A stretch of 64,000 bases of DNA from Taibaiella koreensis (lineage in GTDB: Bacteria > Bacteroidota > Bacteroidia > Chitinophagales > Chitinophagaceae): the NCBI RefSeq assembly GCF_003545715.1, contig NZ_QVNU01000005.1, positions 372,001 to 436,000 on the forward strand. Direction: 5' to 3'. How positions within the stretch are numbered: position 1 is the stretch's first letter; each line of letters opens with the position of its first letter. Both the position numbers and the translations under genes were made by a program. Positions 35,401 to 45,015 of this stretch are shown here, one piece after another. Below the pieces are notes generated by a model, which saw only the letters and a program-made list of their open reading frames with translations, did no database searches and was not told the origin of the DNA.

Positions 35401-36372
35401 ATGACAATTCGCGAAACTTAATGTCTTTGGTAATGACATTAAAGGCCCATAGTAATTTTCGTTGTACAGGTAAATTCTTGCAGTCACCAATCCGTTAACG
35501 CCGTTATATAAATGGCTGAAATTCTGATAGCCGTTAGTTGTAAAAAAATTACTGGTTACCCCATCACCGAACGTAAAGTTGACCTGCCAGCTTCCGAAAG
35601 TGTTGGATTCGGAATTGACGTGGAAAGGAAAATCAACTAGGGAGCCGTTACAAATCATAGTATCCATATAATCACCAAACATCGTCAGTGCTACATTCTG
35701 CCCGCTATACAGACGAACGGGGATACTGTAATTGGAAACCGCGCCTGTAATAGGTGTAATTGTGTTGCACGCGGTTTCGACATAAGCATTGGCAAAATCA
35801 AAAGTTCCCGTTTGAGGTAATAAAGACTCGCCCGGATATACAGGCAGTTTAAACTTCCCCAAGCTATCGAGATACACCTTTCGGCTAGTGCTACCATTAA
35901 AAAAATTATGATACCGATTAGCACATCCTAGTTCCGCGTCATCTTGGACGCAATTCTGAATACAATCATAAAATACTGTACCTGATGCTTTAACACAGTT
36001 ACCTATAGTCACGTTTAGCTGTACACTATCATGCAACACATTTCCAAGATCACGTACATAAGCTTTGACAAGATAGCTACCGTTGGCGGCATACTGATGC
36101 TGCCCCTGAAAAATATAGGAGCTATTATAGCTGCTTGTCTGAAAGGTATAAGTGCCTGTACTTCCGTCCCCGAAATCGAAATCGACATAATAATTCAAAT
36201 TTTGATTGTTGAGCGCAAACAGCGCACAGGAAAAGGAGGCAGTATCTAGAACAGAGCAAATGCCGCCATCGGCAATCAACGGTCCGTTAATCGTATACTG
36301 CGGCGGTTGCGAAAAACTTCCGAAGCTGAACAAAATGCAAGCAAACAAAAAAGAGAAATACTTTAATAGCAT
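32491..36372 (-). CDS. Large T9SS-secreted multidomain surface protein
   Basis: 1293 residues, signal peptide 1-21. It contains several PKD-like domains (DFGDGSTGTYTF, NFTFGDGVTSNF). Repeated SdrD/Cna-like blocks carry CxxDxNxNCxxxxxE motifs (DENNDCLKTPGEF, DANRNCVRDTGEAF, DLNGNCTKQGNE), which suit Ca-binding beta-sandwich repeats. Then comes a DUF11-like/conserved repeat part (~1000-1140) and a C-terminal T9SS sorting domain (VYPNPTRQYF). Probably a stalk-like adhesin. The gene is clearly richer in A/T than its neighbours, with many TTA/AAA/ATA codons, which hints at different age or expression. Confidence 0.82.
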   Translation of the reverse strand: MLLKYFSFLFACILFSFGSFSQPPQYTINGPLIADGGICSVLDTASFSCALFALNNQNLNYYVDFDFGDGSTGTYTFQTSSYNSSYIFQGQHQYAANGSYLVKAYVRDLGNVLHDSVQLNVTIGNCVKASGTVFYDCIQNCVQDDAELGCANRYHNFFNGSTSRKVYLDSLGKFKLPVYPGESLLPQTGTFDFANAYVETACNTITPITGAVSNYSIPVRLYSGQNVALTMFGDYMDTMICNGSLVDFPFHVNSESNTFGSWQVNFTFGDGVTSNFFTTNGYQNFSHLYNGVNGLVTARIYLYNENYYGPLMSLPKTLSFANCHPVRITGFSDENNDCLKTPGEFLYNLADNADNYTLYSVARNGSNPYQQNTDGTITTLVWPGDTVYRDPQFGYTTQYGPGYYNYFDNIAEAADCSPSYITDALDSVDFAYKGGIDIASLDVDENLNGSRCKGDTLLLALHTKTVGGGPGTVYSLIASYSDGQVDSFAIAPPINDTLTFYFQKVIYTTGYNLEGTFIVKKWDDTYADTLRQNFQINNCGVAKIKAFYDANRNCVRDTGEAFIQNFMAACSYNLYPVALDNETLRFSISASNDTLREIVLSATSQLGKGYYSRYFTPGCSWPILQRDTGYYEIPLIDSVTIVGAGLTNGYNVFPEVSNIRPCDSVFTPTLKGHLWGNRNEQNQFYFAYFDGMGGQPDTVSFLFPDPFNSISAYYYTAGPITTYSYGTYCPGYWLIKGQNDSAVYKYTYTTNLIVSHSCEVPKARLFTDLNGNCTKQGNETALTNITVVVTANGQTFNAVTDINGYIYFNAAEGSQVNITVPQQLTNGQSLSATCMPASTLTYMYNAAGYITYNIPYQCAVGASDYSIIAAHNYWTPGSIDTVYIYPQYSGCSSDAATLSLSLDPALNFLASSLAGQTQTGQVLTWSVANLSALGTAPIKVALMLNSNPSTGSYLCNTAVIMPVQPDLNAVNNTFILCDSVYGMAAPQLKTGVTDSIYLQTGQPVVYTILFKNTSTAPMQVVTVFDTISPLLDINTLQILSASHNYTIVPMAGNVLKFTFSGSPGVIAPGVSGMIRFSLMPAGAITPGTVILNKADIIYNYLGFFATNFTSNSARSVPLRVTLIDISAHNEGTVNKISWRTANESAADYFELERSADGKIFTYLTTVSAKKRPSDYQYVDKLPWQGISYYRLKMLGADHSIGYSKTVTALVGPAREFALTVYPNPTRQYFTLKTSGNHGDGAEIIIYDVAGRQLVRLQPVAQEMTINMSHFANGLYLIKYIDTLQTKTIKVRKE

Positions 36373-36462
36373 GGCAATTTTTGGATTAAGATGTGCAAAA
36401 ATATGACATAAATTAACAATTAATATTATTTCTCTTGGTAATCTTTGTGTCTAAATCATTTT

Positions 36463-36486
36463 AAAAAAGCCGCCCTGTCGGGCGGC
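36463..36486 (-). terminator. Terminator of the 158-aa lipoprotein gene
   Basis: Stem GCCGCCC / GGGCGGC with a 4-base loop; on the minus strand it is followed by six T. Confidence 0.78.
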
Positions 36487-36579
36487 TCAGATGTGTCCGG
36501 GTACCTTGGAGCAAGCGTTTCCCTTTGAGAACATCGGCATATTTCCCATGTGCAACATGCAAACGGGACTCATGATCGT

Positions 36580-37056
36580 CTATTTTATCTTTATACCCAC
36601 TTTGGCGGCATAGGTCCGCTGTGCGGTCTGAGCATCGGATTCACCGGTATTAATCTTGTTTACGGCAGCATTAAAAGCTTCGATGGCTTTGTTGTATGCT
36701 TCTACATCTTGGCTGCCATTCAGATTGAGCAGCTTTTCGGCAGCGGGCACATAATCTGTCTTCACGATCTGGAACATCTTTAACACTTTTTCGTGAAAAT
36801 CTTTGGCCGCTTCAGAAGGTTTTAGGCCATTCATGACACTGATACAACTGTCAGTGCTTTTGGTAATACTTTTCAATTCAGACATGGATTTTTCTTTATC
36901 TGTACCGCTGCTTGCCGCTGTTACTTTGGAAGCAAAATTGGTAGCATAGGCGGTATACATATTGGCTACCGTATCATTGTACTTCTTTTCGCTCATCTGG
37001 CTACAAGCGCTGAACAGCACGAGCGCGGCGGCAAGAATAAAAATGCATTTTTTCAT
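36580..37056 (-). CDS. Small helical lipoprotein, 158 aa
   Basis: Signal peptide with lipobox LFSAC (Cys18). The mature part is mostly alpha-helical and rich in Lys/Ala/Ser, with a repeated pattern of about 30 residues that could form a helical bundle. No recognised family by eye (LIC11966-type helical lipoproteins look similar in style). It is divergent from groES across 303 bp and has its own terminator. Confidence 0.75.
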   Translation of the reverse strand: MKKCIFILAAALVLFSACSQMSEKKYNDTVANMYTAYATNFASKVTAASSGTDKEKSMSELKSITKSTDSCISVMNGLKPSEAAKDFHEKVLKMFQIVKTDYVPAAEKLLNLNGSQDVEAYNKAIEAFNAAVNKINTGESDAQTAQRTYAAKVGIKIK

Positions 37057-37359
37057 AATTTATCAGTTTTTCGGTGTAAAAATACTTTTATACTCCCGGG
37101 GCCCCTGCCTTTCTTTCACATGCGTGCTTTTCAACTAAAAATTTGTCGGCAGAAAAAAGAAAAGCGTTTTTCTATCTGCCAGCTGCAGGCATCGCTGTGC
37201 AATTTTGGCTGTCAACCGTTACAAGTGGCTGTTATTCCTGAAAAAATGGCAAGATTTGCCGGTTGGCACATTTTTGGAGGGCCATTCTGTTGCAGGGTTG
37301 TAGGGTTTACAGCCGCAGCATACATTTCCAAACAATTAATATCTATAATCAATCTTTTT
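37057..37359. other. 303-bp divergent intergenic region upstream of groES
   Basis: No gene seen. It holds the regulatory regions of the lipoprotein gene and groES-groEL. I see no CIRCE-type inverted repeat (TTAGCACTC-N9-GAGTGCTAA). The only motif of note is a TTGGCAC box at 37263-37269. Confidence 0.5.
37263..37278 (+). promoter_or_regulatory. Sigma-54-like TTGGCAC...TTTGG element before groES
   Basis: TTGGCAC (37263-37269) is followed by ATTTTTGG. The -24 half matches sigma-54 promoters, but the -12 half is TTGG with spacing one base short of the consensus. It lies about 80 bp before the groES ATG. Confidence 0.25.
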
Positions 37360-37641
37360 ATGGCTAAGAAAGCTAGCATTACCCCGCTTCACGACCGAGT
37401 GATCGTAAAACCGGCTGCCGCTGAAACGAAAACCGCAGGTGGCATCATTATCCCCGATACTGCTAAAGAAAAACCCCAGCGCGGCGTTGTTGTGGCAGCA
37501 GGTCCCGGTAAAAAAGACGAGCCCGTAACCGTTAAAGCTGGCGACACTGTGCTTTATGGCAAATATGCCGGCACCGAGATCACTGTCGAAGGTGAAGACC
37601 TGATCATCATGCGCGAAAGCGATATCCTGGCAATTGTATAA
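37360..37641 (+). CDS. groES: Co-chaperonin GroES
   Basis: 93 residues from ATG 37360 (the frame is open 80 codons further upstream but those are not GroES). The family sequence is clear: [31 protein letters not shown] (mobile loop) and the end [16 protein letters not shown]. It caps the GroEL cavity as a heptamer during folding. It is followed after 96 bp by groEL in one operon. Confidence 0.97.
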   Translation: MAKKASITPLHDRVIVKPAAAETKTAGGIIIPDTAKEKPQRGVVVAAGPGKKDEPVTVKAGDTVLYGKYAGTEITVEGEDLIIMRESDILAIV

Positions 37642-37719
37642 CGTAAAATGAAAATTAAAAATGCAAAAGGATACCCTTGCTGCATTTCAGATGCTCATTT
37701 TTTGAATTTTTACTTTTAA

Positions 37720-39372
<1,653 letters not shown>

Positions 39373-39401
39373 TCGATCTTTCGATAAAAGCTTATATAAG
39401 A

Positions 39402-39436
39402 CAAAGGCTCCGGATTATTCCCGGGGCCTTTGCTCT
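39402..39436 (+). terminator. Terminator after groEL
   Basis: 12-bp stem CAAAGGCTCCGG / CCGGGGCCTTTG (one G-U pair), 7-base loop, then CTCTTTT. Confidence 0.78.
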
Positions 39437-39494
39437 TTTAAGAATTCCTAAGGCCTGAATGTGCTACCTTAGCCGGGTACCAAAAACACCCGTT

Positions 39495-40166
39495 ATGACC
39501 ACAACAGTCCCTCATCGCGATCGCAGAAGCTTCCTGAAACATTCTGCGGCACTCACACTGGGCCTCACCTTCCTTGGCCGCCTGGGCCACGCCGCAGCCC
39601 CCGTTCCCGCTGATGATGAAGAAGGCCTGCTGACCATAGGACCACTAAAAGGATATACGCCGCAGATAGGCACCCTGGTTTCGATGCTTAACTACAACCG
39701 GGATACCATTGTGAGAGCCGTAAAATCGTTGACCATGGAACAGCTGGACTACCTGCATGACGGCCATGCCAATACCATAGGCGCTCTGGCAATGCACCTT
39801 GCCGCCGTAGAAAAATACTACCAGATCAATACCTTTGAAGGCCGGCAGGAATTCAGCGCCGAAGAAAGCAAACTATGGCATGCCCCCATGTCGCTGGGTA
39901 AGGACGGCCGGGCCAGCATCAAAGGCAAAGACGCCCCGTACTACCTGGATCTCCTGGGTTCGGTGCGGGCCCATACCCTCGAAGAGTTCAAGAAAAGAGA
40001 CGATAAATGGCTGCTGGCCAAAGATCCTGTATGGTCTAAACCCGGAGAACCGGTCAATACTTATTGGAAATGGTTCCATGTATGCGAGCATGAATCCAAC
40101 CACCGCGGACAGATCACCTTCCTGAAAAAAAGGCTCCCCGGCGCCAAGGTTGATGATGGAGAATAA
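39495..40166 (+). CDS. Tat-exported DinB-superfamily protein
   Basis: 223 residues from ATG 39495 (a 12-residue longer frame is not likely, as the twin-arginine motif should be near the start). The Tat signal DRRSFLKH is followed by a hydrophobic stretch ending in GHAAA. The body is a DinB/YfiT-like four-helix bundle with candidate metal-binding histidines: one in AMHLAAVEKYY and an HxxxHxxxH set (H195, H199, H203) in HVCEHESNHRGQI. DinB-like proteins often act as bacillithiol or other thiol transferases or are of unknown role; export by Tat suggests a periplasmic metalloenzyme. Confidence 0.8.
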   Translation: MTTTVPHRDRRSFLKHSAALTLGLTFLGRLGHAAAPVPADDEEGLLTIGPLKGYTPQIGTLVSMLNYNRDTIVRAVKSLTMEQLDYLHDGHANTIGALAMHLAAVEKYYQINTFEGRQEFSAEESKLWHAPMSLGKDGRASIKGKDAPYYLDLLGSVRAHTLEEFKKRDDKWLLAKDPVWSKPGEPVNTYWKWFHVCEHESNHRGQITFLKKRLPGAKVDDGE

Positions 40167-40214
40167 CCTTGGAAAAGCGTTCCTGCTGTTCTAGTCTCAA
40201 AAAAGAATACTTAA

Positions 40215-40242
40215 GTCTGCTGAACCAACAGCAGGCTTTTTT
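40215..40242 (+). terminator. Terminator after the DinB gene
   Basis: 8-bp stem GTCTGCTG / CAGCAGGC (one G-U pair) followed by six T. Confidence 0.78.
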
Positions 40243-40338
40243 ATGTCGTCTATAATTTTACCGGGCTGGCACGTTTACTTTTTATAACACTTAACATCCG
40301 GCCATCAATAAAGAACTATAGCACGAATACCCCCCACC

Positions 40339-40782
40339 ATGAAATCACAACACATCACCGGCGCCCTGCTCCTACTTGCGGTTGCCTTCAGCGCCTGCAC
40401 CAAGAACACCTGTCCGGCCTACTGGCAATACCCCGGCTGCCACTCACCGGAACGGGAAAGATTTTACGGCCTATATCGCGGCACTTCCCTGCTGGACGAT
40501 AGCCAGCAGACGACAACCCAATGGCAAATGCAGGCCGGCCCCGAAATAGGCCAGCTCAGCATGGCGCCCGACCTGGTGCTGCAACTTGACGAAAAGGACC
40601 CGAGGGTGTTCACGATCAAAGACCGGTCCCTTATGGGCAATAACCGGTATATCCGCAGCAAAGGCTCCAAGGGATTTTTCAATGGCAGCGAGGTAACTAT
40701 GGAGTTCTGGGCCGATGAGGGCTCATCGGTTGTGCCCGGCGAAAAGCTGATCCATTATACCTTTACCGGCACCAGGCAGTGA
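40339..40782 (+). CDS. Small lipoprotein, 147 aa
   Basis: Signal peptide with lipobox AFSAC (Cys20), then a Cys/Pro-rich start (TKNTCPAYWQYPGCH) and a domain that looks like a small beta-barrel (YGLYRGTSLLD...YTFTGTRQ), comparable to lipocalin-like lipoproteins in Bacteroidota. No family can be named with confidence. Converges with the M1 peptidase gene, with 13 bp between stops. Confidence 0.7.
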   Translation: MKSQHITGALLLLAVAFSACTKNTCPAYWQYPGCHSPERERFYGLYRGTSLLDDSQQTTTQWQMQAGPEIGQLSMAPDLVLQLDEKDPRVFTIKDRSLMGNNRYIRSKGSKGFFNGSEVTMEFWADEGSSVVPGEKLIHYTFTGTRQ

Positions 40783-40795
40783 GCAGGGCACGGTA

Positions 40796-42769
40796 TTAAA
40801 GCCGGAGCAGCTTCAACGTTTGCTTTACAGCCCCCTCATTATTTACCTTAAGCAAATAAAGTCCCCGCGAAAGGGTGCCGGCGCCAATCCGTATCGCGGT
40901 GCTGTTGCCATTGGTACCCTGCCATAGCCTTTTCCCGGCAATATCATATAAAACCAGGCGGCAACCGGTAGGTATTCCTTCCAGCAGCCAGGAATCGGCC
41001 GTGGGATTGGGATAGACCAGGTATAAGCTCGTATCGAAGCCTTGCAGGGACAAGAGCGAATGATCGCGGCGTATACTGTCGGTGCGCAGCAACACATGAT
41101 GTTCGGGATCCAGGGCTATGCTGTCTACCGGCCGGTTCCAGGTAAAGGCAAAGGTCTCTGCCGGTTGCCTGTTATCGGCGCGCACTATGGTATCGCCACC
41201 GGAGCCATAGATTCTTATAGGCAGCGGCGTACGGAACAAAGCGACCGAAGCCGGGGCCGAGCCGGCTTGTTCCAGGTGCACCAGCACCTGGTCACCCACC
41301 TGGTTCCAGCGCGCCTGGTACACAGGGTAACCCTGCCCGTAGATCCATTGTGTGAAAAAGGTATCCAGGTTGCGCCCCAGGAAGCTTGCCGCCACCGCTT
41401 TGATTTGCTCGGTACCGGCAGTACCATAGGCATATTGCTCCTGGTAGCCTTTCAGCATAGCGAAGAACAAGGAATCGTTATCAAAAACATACCGCAGCGT
41501 ATGGGCTATCACAGCGCCTTTGCAATAGCTGAGCTGGTAGCTGAATATCCTGCCCGTAGCGGTAGTGTCGGCACAGTATACCGAACCATCCGGAATGCTC
41601 CGGGCCTGGTCGTGCAGGGCACTCATGATCGCGGCGCCTGAAACCGCACCTTCGGCATGCGACCTGAAGAGATAATCGAGGTAAGTCGCCATCCCCTCAT
41701 TAAGCCAGATATCGGCCCAGGAGGCGCAGGTCACATGATCGCCAAACCATTGGTGGCCCAGCTCATGCGCCACCAGGGAGGTGCCGAAATTGTTGAGCGT
41801 GGTCATGGTCTGGTGCTCCATTCCACCGCCCAGCGGCGTAGTGCAGTGGCCGTATTTTTCTTTCCAAAATGGATAACGGCCAAAGAGTCCGGAGAAATAG
41901 CGGACCATTTCCGCCGTAGCATCCATGCCGGGCTTATACGAGGTGAAAGCCCCCGTATCGCTGTAAATATAATTCTGGACCAGCATCGAATCGGTGCTGC
42001 CGTCGAAATGCATATAGTACGAGTAGTCGGTATAGGGACCTACCGCCACCGAGATCAGGTAGTAGTCGATGGGATAGCGGCTCTTCCACTCAAAACGGGA
42101 ACGGCCGCCGGGCAAAACCGTGATCTGCTCCAGCTTGCCATTGCTCCCGGCTTTCAGACTTTCCGGTACGGTGATCCATACATCGGAGGAATCGATCTTG
42201 TCGGCCAGCGATTGCTTCACCGGCCACCAGTCGCGGGCAAAGTAAGGTTCGCTTAAGGTATAGGTGATCGACTGGTGCCATTCGGGAGATACTTCGGTAC
42301 GGATACCTGCCGAAAAGAAACCTGCGCCGGCTGCTGGCTGTCCATGGTAATAAACAAGAACTTCCAGGAGCGCGCCCGGAGGCAAAGTCGAGGGAAGGCT
42401 CACCTCACGCAGGGACCCCGCCGTAGCTACCGGTAGCATAGCCCCGTTGAGCCGCAACGAATCGATGGTATAACCGTCCGACAGCTCAAATACATAATGT
42501 TCCAGCGGCGCATCGCGGACCACGGCCCTGGTATAGGCATTACCGGAGAGCTGCGGACTAAGATTGTCCAGCACAACATCCAACTTGACATAACGGACAT
42601 CGTATGTTTCTTCCCGCGGGTCGGCGACATAAGGAACAGAAGAAGCCTGCTGCTTGTAGCGGCTGCAATGGCCATAAGAGGCGTCCTCCGTCTGGGCGCC
42701 GGCAGACAGCGCCATACCGCAGGCAACTGCAACGGAAAATATCTTCTTTCGTAAAAATGCCGGGATCAT
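40796..42769 (-). CDS. M1-family zinc aminopeptidase with T9SS sorting domain
   Basis: 657 residues from ATG 42767-42769 (a TTG two codons earlier is less likely). Signal peptide ends at AGAQ. The M1 (gluzincin) signatures are GGMEHQTM, the exopeptidase motif, and HELGHQWFGDHVTC at about 335-348 followed by WLNEGMATY, giving the two zinc histidines and the zinc glutamate. The C-terminal ~80 residues are a T9SS sorting domain (YLVYPNPTADSW ... SRGLYLLKV). So this is a secreted or surface aminopeptidase that trims peptides outside the cell. Confidence 0.93.
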   Translation of the reverse strand: MIPAFLRKKIFSVAVACGMALSAGAQTEDASYGHCSRYKQQASSVPYVADPREETYDVRYVKLDVVLDNLSPQLSGNAYTRAVVRDAPLEHYVFELSDGYTIDSLRLNGAMLPVATAGSLREVSLPSTLPPGALLEVLVYYHGQPAAGAGFFSAGIRTEVSPEWHQSITYTLSEPYFARDWWPVKQSLADKIDSSDVWITVPESLKAGSNGKLEQITVLPGGRSRFEWKSRYPIDYYLISVAVGPYTDYSYYMHFDGSTDSMLVQNYIYSDTGAFTSYKPGMDATAEMVRYFSGLFGRYPFWKEKYGHCTTPLGGGMEHQTMTTLNNFGTSLVAHELGHQWFGDHVTCASWADIWLNEGMATYLDYLFRSHAEGAVSGAAIMSALHDQARSIPDGSVYCADTTATGRIFSYQLSYCKGAVIAHTLRYVFDNDSLFFAMLKGYQEQYAYGTAGTEQIKAVAASFLGRNLDTFFTQWIYGQGYPVYQARWNQVGDQVLVHLEQAGSAPASVALFRTPLPIRIYGSGGDTIVRADNRQPAETFAFTWNRPVDSIALDPEHHVLLRTDSIRRDHSLLSLQGFDTSLYLVYPNPTADSWLLEGIPTGCRLVLYDIAGKRLWQGTNGNSTAIRIGAGTLSRGLYLLKVNNEGAVKQTLKLLRL

Positions 42770-42971
42770 TGACAATAAAGGTATTTAAAAATACCTGATC
42801 GGGGTTGTGATAAAGCGTCATTTTCCCACCACCTGCCCTTATTAAGATCCGGTCGGCGTCGTCCGCAACAGCAAAGAAATTTCAGACCTGCAGAAAAGTT
42901 CCGATATTTACGAGAGGAAGACCAAAGGGCATTGTCGCCCCCCAGTCCGTTTTTCTCCCTTAAATAAAATT

Positions 42972-43361
42972 ATGCTCCCGGTCTCCGGCATCCACCATAT
43001 TGCACTTATCTGTTCGGATTACGAACGCTCGAAGCAATTCTATACAGAAATCCTGGGGCTCACAGTCATTAACGAAACATACCGTGCAGAACGACGTTCG
43101 TACAAGCTCGACTTGGCGCTCAACGGCGTCTATATACTCGAATTATTTTCCTTTCCCGATCCGCCGCCAAGGCCAAGCAGGCCCGAAGCCACCGGTTTAA
43201 GGCACCTGGCCTTTGCCGTTACTGACCTGGCGCTTACCATAAGTTTGCTGCAAGCAGCGGGCATCGCCACAGAGCCCGTACGCACCGATGTGCTTACCGG
43301 CAAGCGTTTCACCTTTATCGCTGATCCCGACGGGCTGCCTATCGAATATTACGAGCAATAG
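42972..43361 (+). CDS. VOC-family (glyoxalase-like) protein, YaeR type
   Basis: 129 residues with the vicinal-oxygen-chelate layout of two beta-alpha-beta-beta-beta units: IHHIALICSDYERSKQFYTEILG (7-29) with the first metal His, then LRHLAFAVTDL and the final LPIEYYEQ with the last Glu. It closely resembles the YaeR/GloA2 group (PPRPSRPEATGLRHLAF). Substrate unknown. Start ATG 42972 is right before the conserved strand. Confidence 0.88.
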   Translation: MLPVSGIHHIALICSDYERSKQFYTEILGLTVINETYRAERRSYKLDLALNGVYILELFSFPDPPPRPSRPEATGLRHLAFAVTDLALTISLLQAAGIATEPVRTDVLTGKRFTFIADPDGLPIEYYEQ

Positions 43362-43376
43362 AGCTGCTGGCTTCGG

Positions 43377-44012
43377 CTACCATTTGAACGATAGGCCTAC
43401 GTTCAGCGCGCTCATCTTATCGGGTCCGAACTCAAAATAAGCACCAAAGCCACTGACGATATAGTAACGGGCGCCCAGCCGCAAAGAGAACACACCGGTA
43501 TTATCACTCACCTTGGACTCGGTGCCGGTACCATCGGTGGGCTGCGACTTAACACTTACCGTTTTAAAACCCAAACCGATACCGGCATAGCAATCCAGGT
43601 TTTCCACCTGGATCAGCTTGTTAAAGTGGTAAAAGCCGTTGACCCCAAAGCTCAAAGCATTGGTACGGTAGTCCTTCGGCGAGGCTTTATTCATCTGGTC
43701 TTTAGCGTAGGCATAGGCGCCATAAACGCCCAGCCCTATAGCATCGGCAAGGCCGTACTCGTACTTCAGGTATATGGGCCCTACATTGGTATGGCTGATC
43801 TTTTCTTCCAGGTTAACATTGAGATAACCCGTACCGGAGGTGTTTCCCAGCCCATAGCCAAATGTCAGGATCTGCGTACCCCGGTCGAAAGTACCATTAT
43901 TCCTCTCCTTATAGGGTTGATCGTAGAAATCGACGGGTGTTTGTGCATGAAGCGCAGCATTACTTCCCAGTAACACCATGCACAGGGCGCCGGTTAGCTG
44001 TGCGGTAGTCAT
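43377..44012 (-). CDS. Outer-membrane beta-barrel-type protein, 211 aa
   Basis: Signal peptide 1-24 (ends LHAQ). The mature part has alternating hydrophobic/polar strands rich in Gly/Tyr (LTFGYGLGNTSGTGYL, IGLGVYGAYAYAK, GVFSLRLGARYYIVSGFGAYFEFG) and ends in the aromatic VGLSFKW typical of barrels inserted by the BAM machinery. Small 8-stranded porin-like fold is likely; function unknown. Divergent from the STAS-like gene by 148 bp. Confidence 0.75.
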   Translation of the reverse strand: MTTAQLTGALCMVLLGSNAALHAQTPVDFYDQPYKERNNGTFDRGTQILTFGYGLGNTSGTGYLNVNLEEKISHTNVGPIYLKYEYGLADAIGLGVYGAYAYAKDQMNKASPKDYRTNALSFGVNGFYHFNKLIQVENLDCYAGIGLGFKTVSVKSQPTDGTGTESKVSDNTGVFSLRLGARYYIVSGFGAYFEFGPDKMSALNVGLSFKW

Positions 44013-44160
44013 AAAGTTTCTTTTTGGTTAAAGAATGGTGTCTGGCGATAGGAAAACAGGAATCTGACAGCCGCGACCGGCCATCTTATCATATCTTAAT
44101 TTCAAACAATTGATCTATTCGATTGTTGGAAGATAATATACACGAGAAAGAACATATTCT

Positions 44161-44562
44161 ATGATAGAGCCATTGATGAATCTACCAGGCAATGTTGTGG
44201 GCTTCAGGGCAACGGGAAATGTGACCAGGGAAGATTTTGAACAGGTTGTATTGCCAGAGGTGGAACGCCTGGTTGCGAAGACGGGTAAGCTGAATTACCT
44301 GCTGATCCTGGATACCCCCTTAAAGGAATTTACTTTCGGCGCCTGGATGCAGGATGTGCTGCTGGGTATCAAACACCTGACGCAATGGAACCGTGCTGCG
44401 ATCATTACCGACTCGGCAGGGCTGCAGCATTTTACCAGGATCTTCAGCGCGCTGATGCCCGGAGCATTCAGGGGTTTCGACAAGCTGGATATTGATGTTG
44501 CCGTCGATTGGGTGTCGGAAAAAAGCGATGACACGAAAGGGAAAATGGATTTTAACGGATAG
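44161..44562 (+). CDS. SpoIIAA-like/STAS-type protein (DUF3478-like)
   Basis: 133 residues with the SpoIIAA-like layout: short strand VVGFRATGNVTREDFEQVV, then LNYLLILDTPLKEFTFGAWMQDVLLG and the alpha/beta end RAAIITDSAG...FRGFDKLDIDVAVDWV. These cytosolic proteins bind lipids or are partners in regulation; no catalytic site is known. Followed 21 bp later by an NTF2-like gene in what looks like a two-gene operon. Confidence 0.8.
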   Translation: MIEPLMNLPGNVVGFRATGNVTREDFEQVVLPEVERLVAKTGKLNYLLILDTPLKEFTFGAWMQDVLLGIKHLTQWNRAAIITDSAGLQHFTRIFSALMPGAFRGFDKLDIDVAVDWVSEKSDDTKGKMDFNG

Positions 44563-44583
44563 CTTTGCCCTCAAAAAAAGGGA

Positions 44584-44949
44584 ATGACAAAAGCATTACA
44601 ACATGAGCACATTGCCCGGCAATGGTTTGCAGCGTTCAACGCGCATCAGTTGGAACAGTTGCTGTCGCTGTACGACGAACAGGCGCAGCATTACAGCCCG
44701 AAGCTAAAGCAGCGGCAACCCGAAACCGAGGGTCTGATCAAAGGAAAGGCTGCATTAAGGGCATGGTGGCAGGATGCCTTTGAGCGCCTGCCGGGCCTGC
44801 ACTATGAAGTTACCTCCCTTACCGCTAACGACGACAGGGTCTTTATGGAATATATACGGCAAGTACCTGGTGAAGAAGATATGCGGGTAGCGGAAGTGCT
44901 GGAGATAGGAGACGGCAGCATACTGGCGTCGAGGGTATACCACGGCTAA
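44584..44949 (+). CDS. NTF2/SnoaL-like protein
   Basis: 121 residues. SnoaL/NTF2-like cone fold: HIARQWFAAFNAHQLEQLLSLYDEQAQHYSP, GKAALRAWWQDAFERLPGLHYEV and the last strand AEVLEIGDGSILASRVYHG. Members may be isomerases, dehydratases or non-enzymatic binders; nothing here decides. Coupled closely to the preceding gene; a purine-rich stretch AAAAAAAGGGA precedes the ATG. Confidence 0.85.
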   Translation: MTKALQHEHIARQWFAAFNAHQLEQLLSLYDEQAQHYSPKLKQRQPETEGLIKGKAALRAWWQDAFERLPGLHYEVTSLTANDDRVFMEYIRQVPGEEDMRVAEVLEIGDGSILASRVYHG

Positions 44950-44981
44950 AAGGATACCAATGGAACTACATACAAATAAAA

Positions 44982-45009
44982 CAGGGCTGCCCCGGATAGG
45001 ACAGCCCTG
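44982..45009 (-). terminator. Terminator of panB
   Basis: Stem CAGGGCTG / CAGCCCTG; on the minus strand followed by TTTTATTTG. Seven bases from the panB stop. Confidence 0.75.
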
Positions 45010-45015
45010 CTGCTT

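Noticed and set aside
37057-37359. CIRCE element before groES
   Set aside because: No TTAGCACTC-N9-GAGTGCTAA or near form was found.
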